Of a stretch of DNA of 22,685 nt, positions 1 through 6,618 are shown in pieces. Both the position numbers and the translations under genes were made by a program. The notes below the pieces were generated by a model, which saw only the letters and a list, made by a program, of their open reading frames with translations, did no database searches and had not been told where the DNA came from. Location: the NCBI GenBank assembly GCA_045540295.1, contig JAZQGY010000023.1, positions 1-22,685 of the forward strand, written 5' to 3'. Every line of letters starts with the position of its first letter. Position 1 is the first letter of the stretch. Source of the DNA: SIG452 sp045540295. GTDB taxonomy: Bacteria; Bacillota; Clostridia; UMGS1840.

Positions 1-32
1 CGCTTTCCTCGTTCCCCCCTCGAGGGGAAGGC
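1..32. repeat. C-rich/G-rich palindromic intergenic element, cut by the window edge
   Basis: The left edge holds TTCCCC and GGGGAA arms (12-17 and 24-29) around the self-complementary core CCCCTCGAGGGG (16-27), followed by GGCTTT. A similar C-rich/G-rich hairpin ending in GGC lies at 22350-22371. It may be one copy of an interspersed palindromic repeat or the tail of a terminator for a gene to the left. Only part of it is in the window. Confidence 0.35.
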
Positions 33-61
33 TTTACAATAATAGTTGTTTATGCTATACT
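33..61 (+). promoter_or_regulatory. Sigma-A promoter with extended -10, no ORF behind it
   Basis: TTTACA (33-38), a 17-nt spacer and TATACT (56-61), with TGC directly before the -10 box (extended -10). The predicted start is near 68. No ribosome binding site or plausible ORF follows before the hairpin terminator at 131-155, so the promoter appears to drive a short non-coding transcript. Confidence 0.55.
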
Positions 62-67
62 TCAATC

Positions 68-155
68 TTTCAAAACAATCACTTTTTTCTAAAGTCCGTT
101 TTGTTTTCGTTCATCGGTTATCCTTTTTTGAACCACGCGACAATCGCGTGGTTTT
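68..155 (+). ncRNA. Candidate small RNA of about 88 nt
   Basis: The segment lies between a near-consensus promoter (33-61) and a Rho-independent terminator (131-155). It contains no ATG and no Shine-Dalgarno sequence. It is U-rich, and CAAAAC (71-76) can pair with GTTTTG (98-103). It is convergent with the 3' end of rny. I do not recognise a known RNA family. The call is inferred from signals only; the transcript could also be a fragment of a degraded gene. Confidence 0.4.
131..155 (+). terminator. Rho-independent terminator of the candidate small RNA
   Basis: A perfect 10-bp stem AACCACGCGA (131-140) / TCGCGTGGTT (144-153) with a CAA loop runs into TTTT. On the minus strand the stem is followed by CAAAAAAG rather than a U-run, so it works in the plus direction. 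Confidence 0.65.
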
Positions 156-163
156 CGTTATAC

Positions 164-198
164 AAAAAAGCCGAGAGCAACCTGCTCTCGGCTTTTTT
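164..198. terminator. Bidirectional terminator, main 3' end of rny
   Basis: The 10-bp stem GCCGAGAGCA (170-179) / TGCTCTCGGC (183-192) is flanked by six A on one side and six T on the other, so it can terminate both the minus-strand rny transcript and any plus-strand transcript entering from the left. Confidence 0.9.
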
Positions 199-203
199 AA
201 CTT

Positions 204-1760
204 TTATTTTGCAAAATCCACTACGCGGGTTTCTCTGATTAAGTTTACCTTAATCTGACCCGGGTATTCCATTTCGCTTTCAATTTTCTTGGCAATTTCT
301 CTGCCTACCAATACCATTGCTTCATCGTTGATATCGTCAGGTTTTACCATAACACGAACTTCACGGCCTGCAGAAATTGCAAATGCACGTTCCACACCGT
401 TGAAGGAAGTTGCAAGTTCTTCCAGCTTCTGCAGACGTTTGATGTAATTTTCAATGTTTTCACGTCTTGCGCCGGGTCTTGCAGCGGAAATAGCATCAGC
501 TGCCGCAACAATACAAGCGATGGTGCTTTCGGGTTCCACATCACCGTGATGCGCCATAATAGCATTTAAGATAATAGCATCTTCTTTGTATTTTTTCGCT
601 ACATCTGCACCAATCTGAATGTGAGAGCCTTCCACTTCGTGGTCAATAGACTTTCCAATATCATGAAGCAGACCTGCACGTTTTGCCAAAGTAACATCAA
701 TGCCCAGTTCTCCGGCGATCAAGCCTGCAATCTGAGCAACTTCAATGGAGTGCTGCAGCACATTCTGACCGTAACTGGTTCTGTATTTCAAACGTCCTAA
801 CAGACGAACCAGCTCGGGATGAATGTTATGCACACCAACATCGAAGGTAGCACCTTCCCCTGCTTTCTTGATGGCCTGGTCCACTTCCTTCTGGGATTTG
901 TGGAACATTTCTTCAATTCTTGCAGGATGAATACGGCCGTCCTGAATCAGTTTTTCCAAGGTTAAGCGGGCAACTTCACGGCGAACCGGATCAAATCCGC
1001 TTAAAATAACTGCTTCGGGGGTATCATCAATAATAAAGTCGATACCGGTCATCTGCTCTAAAGAACGGATGTTTCGTCCTTCACGACCGATGATTCTGCC
1101 CTTCATATCTTCGCTGGGCAATGCCACAACGGATACGGTAACATCAGACACATGGTCAGATGCACATCTCTGAATGGCACCGGTGATAATTTCCCTTGCT
1201 TTTTCATCACAGGTTTCTTTGGTCTGCTCTTCAATTTCCTTGATTTTGTGAGCTGCTTCCACCCGAACCTCATCTTCAATATTTTTAATGAGGTATTCTT
1301 TGGCTTCTTCTTTAGTTAAACCTGAGATTTTTTCCAAGATTTCCAGCTGTCGTTTCTGAATTTCGTTGGTTGCTTCCGTCTTTTCTTCCAGCTGTTTTTC
1401 CCTTAATTTTAAGTTTTCTTCTTTTTTCTCGATGGTTTCCAGCTTTTTATCCAGATGTTCTTCCTTCTGCATATTACGCTTTTCCATCTTCTGAACTTCA
1501 TTCCGACGCTCTTTGATTTCCTTGTCGGCTTCGGCTCTGGCTTTTAAAATTTCTTCCTTAGCTTCAATCAGTGCTTCTTTTTTCTTTGCTTCCGAGGTTT
1601 TGATTGCATCATTTAAAATCTTTTTCGCCTGTTCTTCTGCGCTGCCGATTTCTGCTTCTGCAATCTTTTTGCGGTATATAATACCTAACCGAAATGCAAT
1701 AATAAATGCAACAAGTGCTGAACCTAAGGAAATTGCTACTACTGCCCATGGTTCTAACAT
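204..1760 (-). CDS. rny: Ribonuclease Y
   Basis: Membrane-anchored endoribonuclease that starts decay of many mRNAs in Firmicutes. The protein is 518 aa from ATG 1760, the family's usual length. An N-terminal membrane helix (about residues 4-28) is followed by a long charged coiled coil (about 35-200), a KH RNA-binding domain with GRIIGREGRNIRSLE (about 221-235), and an HD domain with the metal-binding LLHDIGKS (His366-Asp367) and AHHGD. The ATG is preferred over the in-frame TTG six bases upstream because AAAGGAGAT lies 7 bases before the ATG and almost touches the TTG. The gene is monocistronic: promoter at 2038-2066, terminator at 164-198. It is divergent from the xer gene. Its leader is unusually long (about 270 nt) and contains a large hairpin, which suggests post-transcriptional control. 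Confidence 0.97.
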   Translation of the reverse strand: MLEPWAVVAISLGSALVAFIIAFRLGIIYRKKIAEAEIGSAEEQAKKILNDAIKTSEAKKKEALIEAKEEILKARAEADKEIKERRNEVQKMEKRNMQKEEHLDKKLETIEKKEENLKLREKQLEEKTEATNEIQKRQLEILEKISGLTKEEAKEYLIKNIEDEVRVEAAHKIKEIEEQTKETCDEKAREIITGAIQRCASDHVSDVTVSVVALPSEDMKGRIIGREGRNIRSLEQMTGIDFIIDDTPEAVILSGFDPVRREVARLTLEKLIQDGRIHPARIEEMFHKSQKEVDQAIKKAGEGATFDVGVHNIHPELVRLLGRLKYRTSYGQNVLQHSIEVAQIAGLIAGELGIDVTLAKRAGLLHDIGKSIDHEVEGSHIQIGADVAKKYKEDAIILNAIMAHHGDVEPESTIACIVAAADAISAARPGARRENIENYIKRLQKLEELATSFNGVERAFAISAGREVRVMVKPDDINDEAMVLVGREIAKKIESEMEYPGQIKVNLIRETRVVDFAK

Positions 1761-1829
1761 TTGCAATCTCCTTTTCTATATAGAACACCTTGCAAAAGGA
1801 ACCAAAAGAAGTTTCAAAAACAATAGTTC

Positions 1830-1923
1830 TCCCCCAAAAGGCAGACGCTTCAAGGAAATCCCACTGCGCCTAAAGTCCAGAAAAAGACAGGATTTGAGCA
1901 CAAGAAGGCTCTGTTTTGGGGAA
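1830..1923 (-). promoter_or_regulatory. Large imperfect hairpin in the rny 5' leader
   Basis: In the minus-strand RNA, UUCCCCAAAA (complement of 1914-1923) can pair with UUUUGGGGGA (complement of 1830-1839), 10 bp including one G-U. Inside it CAGA pairs with UCUG, CUUC with GAAG, and AAAUCC (1890-1895) with GGAUUU (1856-1861), leaving a roughly 28-nt apical region. I do not recognise a known riboswitch or T-box. It could be a regulatory leader or an inserted palindromic repeat. Confidence 0.45.
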
Positions 1924-2013
1924 TATGCGAATATAAAAATATGTCAACAATCTATAGTTATTTCTGAAAATTCGGAATCCTTTTTCCTAAAAGGTTTCTA
2001 TATCTATCAATAA

Positions 2014-2035
2014 ATTTGGTTATATGTAACCATAT
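2014..2035. promoter_or_regulatory. Palindrome over the predicted rny transcription start
   Basis: Arms TGGTTA (2017-2022) and TAACCA (2027-2032) surround a 4-nt centre; an outer AT/AT pair extends the symmetry to 2014-2035. It sits at about -4 to +18 of the predicted rny start (near 2031), so it is either an operator or a hairpin at the very 5' end of the mRNA. Confidence 0.45.
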
Positions 2036-2037
2036 AT

Positions 2038-2066
2038 ATTCTATACTTTTTTTTGGGGGATGTCAA
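2038..2066 (-). promoter_or_regulatory. Sigma-A promoter of rny
   Basis: On the minus strand a perfect TTGACA (2066-2061), a 17-nt spacer and TAGAAT (2043-2038). The predicted start near 2031 leaves a leader of about 270 nt before the rny ATG. Confidence 0.75.
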
Positions 2067-2135
2067 GTGGTTTTTCATATTTTTTACGCATTTTATCTCT
2101 ATAAAAAGAGAAATATGTATTTTTCGGGAAATCTC

Positions 2136-2164
2136 TTTACAAAAATTCCCTCTGATGCTATAAT
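2136..2164 (+). promoter_or_regulatory. Sigma-A promoter of the xer-dacF-cls cluster
   Basis: TTTACA (2136-2141), a 17-nt spacer, and TATAAT (2159-2164) preceded by TGC (extended -10). The predicted start near 2171 leaves a short leader with AGGAGG at 2191-2196, 10 bases before the ATG at 2207. Confidence 0.8.
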
Positions 2165-2206
2165 GTTTTTATTGCATTATATGATAGGATAGGAGGCATT
2201 TTCCCG

Positions 2207-3103
2207 ATGGAACAGATTGCAAAACGGTTTTATCAGTACCTTAGAAAAACAAAAAATATGAAGGAAAACACCGTGCTTTCCTACCAAAGAGACCTGCGCC
2301 ATTTTTTTGATTTCTGCCGGGCAAACCAAAAAGAGGAAATCACAGCAATCGGCGAATGTTTCCTCCCTTATCTGACCCACTTGGAAGAACTGGGACGCTC
2401 TCCGTCTACCCGATCCAGAAACATTGCATCCCTTCGGAGCTTCTTTCGGTATCTTGTAACAAAAAAGCTGATTCCCTCCGACCCAACCAAAGGCAGAAAA
2501 TACGAGAAAGTCACAGCAGTTGCCTCCAAAAGCGAAGCACATCTCACAGTAGAAGAAGTTGACCGTCTGATTACATGCTCTAAAACAGAAGATGTAAAAG
2601 GCTACCGAGACTGTGCCATGTTAGAAACCCTGTATGCCACAGGATTAAAGACCGGTGAATTTTTAAATCTCCGCACAGACGATGTGCACCTGAAAGAGGG
2701 GTACCTGACCGTGGAGGCTGACGGACACACCCGTTATGTTCCTCTATATCGGGGTGCTGTGTCTGCCATTCGTATGTATTTAAAGCAAGCCCGAAAGTAT
2801 CTGCCTCTTTCCCGCACCAACGATTTTTTATTCTTAAACTTAAAGGGAGAACCCTTCTCCAGGCAGGGACTATGGAAATTTCTTAAAGAATATGGTCAGA
2901 AAGCCGGCATCAAAAAGGAAATTACCCCCCATCTGATTCGTAAAAGCATGGCACTTCACCTGATGGAAAACGGGGCAGATCTGATGATGATACAGGAGCT
3001 TTTAGGACATAAAAACATGGCATTAACCAAAAGCTATGTGAAGGAATTTAAACCTAAAATCGTTTCCGATTATCAAAAATATCATCCAAAATCTGAAAAT
3101 TAA
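2207..3103 (+). CDS. XerC/XerD-type tyrosine recombinase with altered catalytic residues
   Basis: The 298-aa protein has the length and layout of XerD: an N-terminal SAM-like DNA-binding domain (about 1-90) and a C-terminal catalytic domain (about 110-290). The HxxR motif (PHLIRKS, His242 and Arg245), LLGH (His268) and the nucleophile Tyr277 (KSYVKEF) are present. However the motif usually read as ATGLRxxEL is ATGLKTGEF, so the first catalytic Arg is Lys148. The beta-hairpin usually carrying the catalytic Lys (GKGxK) reads EADGHT, with Ala at that position. The canonical role is chromosome-dimer resolution at dif; whether this copy cleaves DNA is doubtful. Its place just upstream of a DacF-like gene matches the Bacillus xerD(ripX)-dacF neighbourhood, so it may be the descendant of xerD. 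It could also be a paralogue like the streptococcal XerD-like protein. Family assignment is firm, activity is not. Confidence 0.9.
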   Translation: MEQIAKRFYQYLRKTKNMKENTVLSYQRDLRHFFDFCRANQKEEITAIGECFLPYLTHLEELGRSPSTRSRNIASLRSFFRYLVTKKLIPSDPTKGRKYEKVTAVASKSEAHLTVEEVDRLITCSKTEDVKGYRDCAMLETLYATGLKTGEFLNLRTDDVHLKEGYLTVEADGHTRYVPLYRGAVSAIRMYLKQARKYLPLSRTNDFLFLNLKGEPFSRQGLWKFLKEYGQKAGIKKEITPHLIRKSMALHLMENGADLMMIQELLGHKNMALTKSYVKEFKPKIVSDYQKYHPKSEN

Positions 3104-3178
3104 GCCATTCTAAGTGTGCCACTGGCAGCATATACTGAATTATCATCACTTCCATCAGAATGAAAGGAAATAACCACT

Positions 3179-4318
3179 ATGAAACCTTTGAAATACTTTA
3201 ATAAAATGTTCTGTTTACTGCTTTGCTGTCTCATCATAGCGCCTCTGGGTGCAGCAGCCCAAGTGCCTTTGACCGAGCCGGAAGCATCTGCTTACATCCT
3301 GATGGAAAAAGAAACCGGAACTGTTCTTCTAAAGAAAAATGAAACCGAACACCGCCCCATGGCAAGTATTACCAAATTAATGACAGCACTGCTCATTTTA
3401 GAAGATATTGATAGCGGTAAAATCAGCTTATCCGACCCGGTAACCGCCAGTGCCAACGCTTCCGCAATGGGAGGCTCCCAGATCTATCTGAAAGAAAACG
3501 AAGTGATGGATGTTAACACGCTGTTAAAGTCCATTTTTGTGGCATCCGCCAACGATGCCTGTATCGCTATGGCGGAGCATCTGGAAGGTTCCGAAGAGGC
3601 CTTTGTCAAACGAATGAACGAGCGTGCTTCGGAGCTTGGTTTAACCGATACTGTATACAAAAATCCTCACGGGCTGGATGATGACGGGCATTATTCCTCG
3701 GCTCTGGATATTGCAACACTGTCCCGTTTGGTATTAAGTCACAACTTAACCAGAACATACACCGGTATCTGGCAGGAAAAAATCCGAAATGACACCTTTG
3801 AACTTACCAACACCAACAAGCTGATTCGCTATTATGACGGTGCCACCGGTTTAAAAACCGGTTCAACTACTCAAGCAGGCTCCTGCCTGAGTGCATCTGC
3901 CAAACGAAACGGTATGGAATTGATTGCCGTGGTGTTAAACTCCCCTACCGGAGAAATGCGTTTCACCGATGCCAAACGACTCTTAGACTACGGTTTTGCC
4001 AATTATAAGACCACAACCTTAACCAATCCGGAAGAAGTGTTCTCTCAAGCGACCGTTTCTTACGGAAAACCGGGAACGGTGAACCTATATCCCAAAGAAG
4101 GCCTCACATATCTGCAAGCAAAAGACGATTCCAAAGAACCCATCCGCAAGGCAGAGTTTTATCCGCTGACTGCACCGATTTCTGCCGGAAGTGTTGCCGG
4201 AAAGCTCATATTTGAAGTGGATGGAGAAACAGTTGGTGAAACAGAACTTATTGTTAAGGAAAATGTTGCCAAACAATCCTTTTGGAATACTTTGTGGCAA
4301 TTTTTCAAGGTGATGTAA
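3179..4318 (+). CDS. dacF: D-alanyl-D-alanine carboxypeptidase, DacF/PBP5 type
   Basis: Low-molecular-weight penicillin-binding protein that removes the terminal D-Ala from peptidoglycan stem peptides, limiting cross-linking. The 379-aa protein begins with a Sec signal peptide (KYFNKMFCLLLCCLIIAPLG, cleavage likely after Ala-Ala-Ala near residue 27). The serine peptidase S11 motifs are all present: SITK (Ser63 nucleophile, Lys66), SAN (123-125) and KTG (226-228, in GATGLKTGS). A beta-rich PBP5-type C-terminal domain follows (about 285-362), and the protein ends in an amphipathic, Trp/Phe-rich segment (QSFWNTLWQFFKVM) typical of the peripheral membrane anchor. AAAGGA at 3163-3168 precedes the ATG. 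It is 75 bases after the xer gene and 1 base before the cls start, so it is probably cotranscribed. dacF versus dacA cannot be settled from sequence alone. Confidence 0.92.
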   Translation: MKPLKYFNKMFCLLLCCLIIAPLGAAAQVPLTEPEASAYILMEKETGTVLLKKNETEHRPMASITKLMTALLILEDIDSGKISLSDPVTASANASAMGGSQIYLKENEVMDVNTLLKSIFVASANDACIAMAEHLEGSEEAFVKRMNERASELGLTDTVYKNPHGLDDDGHYSSALDIATLSRLVLSHNLTRTYTGIWQEKIRNDTFELTNTNKLIRYYDGATGLKTGSTTQAGSCLSASAKRNGMELIAVVLNSPTGEMRFTDAKRLLDYGFANYKTTTLTNPEEVFSQATVSYGKPGTVNLYPKEGLTYLQAKDDSKEPIRKAEFYPLTAPISAGSVAGKLIFEVDGETVGETELIVKENVAKQSFWNTLWQFFKVM

Positions 4319-4319
4319 C

Positions 4320-5849
4320 ATGAAAAAGAAACTGTCAGGATATATTTACCGTAAAACAACTGCAATTGTGATTTTAATTCTGTTGCAACTTGTATTTCTG
4401 ATGGTTTCTCTGCTGAGAATGGCAAACATTTTCCCCTATATATACGGAGTTTTACTGCTTTTAAGCATTGCAATGTTGGTGACCGTTATCAATTCAGACA
4501 GAAATCCTGCCTATAAACTGGCATGGGTCATCCCCATTCTGATGCTGCCGCTGTTTGGCGGTATCTTCTATCTGCTGTTCGGTTCTTCCAAAGTCAGTTC
4601 CCGTTTAAAGAAAAACCGGGAAATTCAGCAAAAATTCAAGCAAGAATACCTTTCCCAAGACCCGATTGTCAAGGAACAGTCACAAGCTTATGACGCTTCC
4701 TTTGCGCCTCTGATGAATTATGTGAGTGGAGAAAACTATCCGGTGTACGCCAATGAGGGATGCGAATATTTCCCTCTGGGTGAGGACAAGTTCCGCCGGA
4801 TGAAGGAGGAGCTCCTTTTGGCAAAGGAATACATCTTCCTGGAATATTTTATTATTGCAGAAGGCAAAATGTGGGACGAAATCCTTGTCATTTTAAAGCA
4901 AAAGGTGCAGGAGGGTGTGGAAGTTCGCGTACTTTTTGACGATTGCGGTTCCTGGGGACTTCTCCCCCGTCATCACGAAAAGGCTTTGCAGGAAGCGGGA
5001 ATTTTATGCAGAGTGTTTAACCCCTTACGCCCCAGTTTGACCATTACGATGAACAACCGTGACCACAGAAAAATTCTCATCATTGACGGAAAAGTCGGCT
5101 TCACCGGTGGCATCAACATTGGTGATGAATACATCAATCATATCGAAGTGCACGGTCATTGGAAAGATACTGCCGTGATGATTCGCGGACAAGCTGTAAA
5201 CACGCTGATTAGTCTGTTTTTTGAAATGTGGAATCTGGTTGAACCTGAAGATGAAGATGTATCCGGATATTACAAATGCCATACCGCTTCCTCCGACTGT
5301 GACGGATTTCTCCAGCCTTACGGCTCGGATCCCTTCAGTGATGAACCTATCGGAGAATATATTTATCTGGATTTAATCCACAAAGCTCAAAAAGAAATTT
5401 TGATTGCAACTCCCTACCTCATTATCGACAACGAATTGACTACCGCTTTGTGTCTGGCTGCAAAAAGCGGAGTTTCTGTGACGATTCTGACTCCTCACAT
5501 TGCCGATAAATGGTATGTCCATCTGATGACGGTTGCTTCTTATCCGCAGCTGATGAAGGCAGGGGTAAACATCTTAGAATACACACCCGGCTTTGTCCAT
5601 GCGAAAATGTTTATAGTTGACGGAAAGGTTGCCACAGTGGGTACTGTCAATTTAGATTACCGCAGTCTGTATCTGCATTTTGAATGTGGCGTAATCCTAT
5701 ACGGTTCCAAAGCTGTGGAAGAAATCCGAAATGATTATCAGAAAACCATAACGCTTTCTCAGAAAATTCTGCCTGAAGATATGAAAAAAATCCGTTGGTA
5801 TCACCGAATTTTCCAACGATTGGTACAAGCATTGTCTCCCCTAATGTAG
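4320..5849 (+). CDS. cls: Cardiolipin synthase, two-HKD phospholipase D type
   Basis: Condenses two phosphatidylglycerol molecules to cardiolipin and glycerol at the membrane. The 509-aa protein has two or three N-terminal membrane helices (about 14-32, 39-57 and 66-88, the PLD-N region), then two phospholipase D domains. The first HKD motif is DHRKILIIDG (His249, Lys251, Asp256) followed by GFTGGIN; the second is VHAKMFIVDG (His427, Lys429, Asp434) followed by the usual GTVNLDYRSL. Both active-site halves are intact and the length matches Firmicute Cls. The ATG is one base after the dacF stop, with AAGGTGATG (4308-4316) as ribosome binding site overlapping the dacF end, so translation is likely coupled. 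Grouping with a carboxypeptidase makes this an envelope cluster. Confidence 0.95.
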   Translation: MKKKLSGYIYRKTTAIVILILLQLVFLMVSLLRMANIFPYIYGVLLLLSIAMLVTVINSDRNPAYKLAWVIPILMLPLFGGIFYLLFGSSKVSSRLKKNREIQQKFKQEYLSQDPIVKEQSQAYDASFAPLMNYVSGENYPVYANEGCEYFPLGEDKFRRMKEELLLAKEYIFLEYFIIAEGKMWDEILVILKQKVQEGVEVRVLFDDCGSWGLLPRHHEKALQEAGILCRVFNPLRPSLTITMNNRDHRKILIIDGKVGFTGGINIGDEYINHIEVHGHWKDTAVMIRGQAVNTLISLFFEMWNLVEPEDEDVSGYYKCHTASSDCDGFLQPYGSDPFSDEPIGEYIYLDLIHKAQKEILIATPYLIIDNELTTALCLAAKSGVSVTILTPHIADKWYVHLMTVASYPQLMKAGVNILEYTPGFVHAKMFIVDGKVATVGTVNLDYRSLYLHFECGVILYGSKAVEEIRNDYQKTITLSQKILPEDMKKIRWYHRIFQRLVQALSPLM

Positions 5850-5864
5850 AAAAGAGGTATGATT

Positions 5865-6503
5865 TTGAAGATTTGTCTGATGCCACACCCCAACACAACC
5901 GAACGATTCTCGTATCTTATCAGCACCTTGCACAATCAAGTGGAAGTTGCCATTTGTTTCCCGGAAGAAGACCCCATCGGAATGCAGGCAGATTTGTTCA
6001 TTTTAGAAGAAGACGTACCGGATATGATACAACGTCTGTTGTCTATGGAAAACCCGCCTCCGATTGTAATTGCAAAGAACGGTCTTTCCGGTTCTCACGT
6101 CCGTTACCTTCCGAATTTTACCGAAGAGTTCCCAAAATTCTTCAAACAGTTAAAGGAACGAGAACCTGTGCTTTTGTTCCGATATCAGAATGAATATTAC
6201 AGTTATCTGCAGAAAGATATTCTCCTGCTTACCAAAACAAAAGACGTTACCATCCAGTTCCGACAAGGGAATCAGCTTACCTATAGGCTTTCCTTTAACA
6301 AGCTTGCAAAACAACTGTCCAAACAGCTGTTCTTTCCTGTTGGAGAGGATTATTTTGTGAATGCAGAGTATGTGTATGAAATCACATCGGATTCCATATT
6401 GATGCAAAACGGACAGAAGCTCTCCTTCGGGGCTGAAACGGCAGAACAAATCAAAAACGCTTATTTTAAAACAAAATTCCTAAGAAATTACCCTGCCTCA
6501 TAA
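5865..6503 (+). CDS. LytTR-type DNA-binding protein with a degenerate receiver domain
   Basis: Probable transcription regulator of about 212 aa. Residues about 100-205 fit a LytTR domain: beta-rich, with the closing pattern FFPVGEDYFVNAEYVYEI, then ILMQNGQKLSFG and a final helix. Residues 1-95 resemble a CheY-like receiver, but the key residues are missing: the acidic pair after strand 1 (MPHPN here), the phospho-acceptor Asp (Glu in DLFILEEDVPD) and the conserved Lys (Asn in YLPNF). The ATG at 5859 is only one base after AAAGAGG (5851-5857), whereas the TTG at 5865 is 7 bases away and gives a natural receiver start (MKICLMP), so TTG is preferred. It lies 15 bases after cls and is closed by the terminator at 6491-6521. 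No histidine kinase is nearby. Targets are unknown; autoregulation or control of the xer-dacF-cls cluster is a guess. Confidence 0.7.
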   Translation: MKICLMPHPNTTERFSYLISTLHNQVEVAICFPEEDPIGMQADLFILEEDVPDMIQRLLSMENPPPIVIAKNGLSGSHVRYLPNFTEEFPKFFKQLKEREPVLLFRYQNEYYSYLQKDILLLTKTKDVTIQFRQGNQLTYRLSFNKLAKQLSKQLFFPVGEDYFVNAEYVYEITSDSILMQNGQKLSFGAETAEQIKNAYFKTKFLRNYPAS

Positions 6504-6521
6504 TCGCAGGGTTTTCTTTTT
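6491..6521 (+). terminator. Rho-independent terminator overlapping the LytTR gene stop codon
   Basis: CCCTGC (6491-6496) pairs with GCAGGG (6506-6511) and is followed by TTTTCTTTTT. The stop codon (6501-6503) lies in the loop. It ends the xer-to-LytTR transcription unit. Confidence 0.8.
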
Positions 6522-6552
6522 GCCAAAAAACTAAAAAATATTCCATTTTTCC

Positions 6553-6581
6553 TTGCAATTCCAATAGAAATATGCTATAAT
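6553..6581 (+). promoter_or_regulatory. Sigma-A promoter of the flavoprotein-cmk-plsC-ispH operon
   Basis: TTGCAA (6553-6558), a 17-nt spacer, and a perfect TATAAT (6576-6581) with TG one base upstream (extended -10). The predicted start near 6588 excludes the in-frame TTG at 6589 as a normal start codon and supports the ATG at 6619. Confidence 0.85.
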
Positions 6582-6618
6582 TTTTATATTGTGCAAATCT
6601 AAAAAAGGAATTGTTTTT

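Larger units (their letters stand above)
1761..2206. other. Divergent intergenic region: structured rny leader and back-to-back promoters
   Basis: This 446-base gap holds the rny ribosome binding site (1768-1776, minus), an imperfect long hairpin (1830-1923), a palindrome over the predicted rny start (2014-2035), the rny promoter (2038-2066, minus) and the xer promoter (2136-2164, plus) with the AGGAGG site at 2191-2196. Plus- and minus-strand ORFs that cross it have no start signals. The stretch around 1830-1921 is richer in G and C than the AT-rich DNA on either side. Confidence 0.7.

Noticed and set aside
46..258. Plus-strand ORF of 70 codons at the left edge
   Set aside because: It crosses two terminators and runs into the 3' end of rny, with no ribosome binding site; it is explained by the non-coding transcript and rny.
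1920..1947. Second minus-strand TTGACA in the rny leader as another promoter
   Set aside because: The best -10 at 16 nt is TATTCC, a poor match; the upstream promoter at 2038-2066 is much better.
1513..2013. Plus-strand ORF of 166 codons antisense to the rny 5' end and leader
   Set aside because: Its first part mirrors the lysine-rich coiled coil of rny, and it has no promoter or ribosome binding site; a shadow frame.
2207..3103. Xer-type gene as an integrase of a mobile element
   Set aside because: No attachment-site repeats, tRNA or phage genes are nearby, and its XerD-like length and dacF neighbourhood point to a chromosomal Xer protein.
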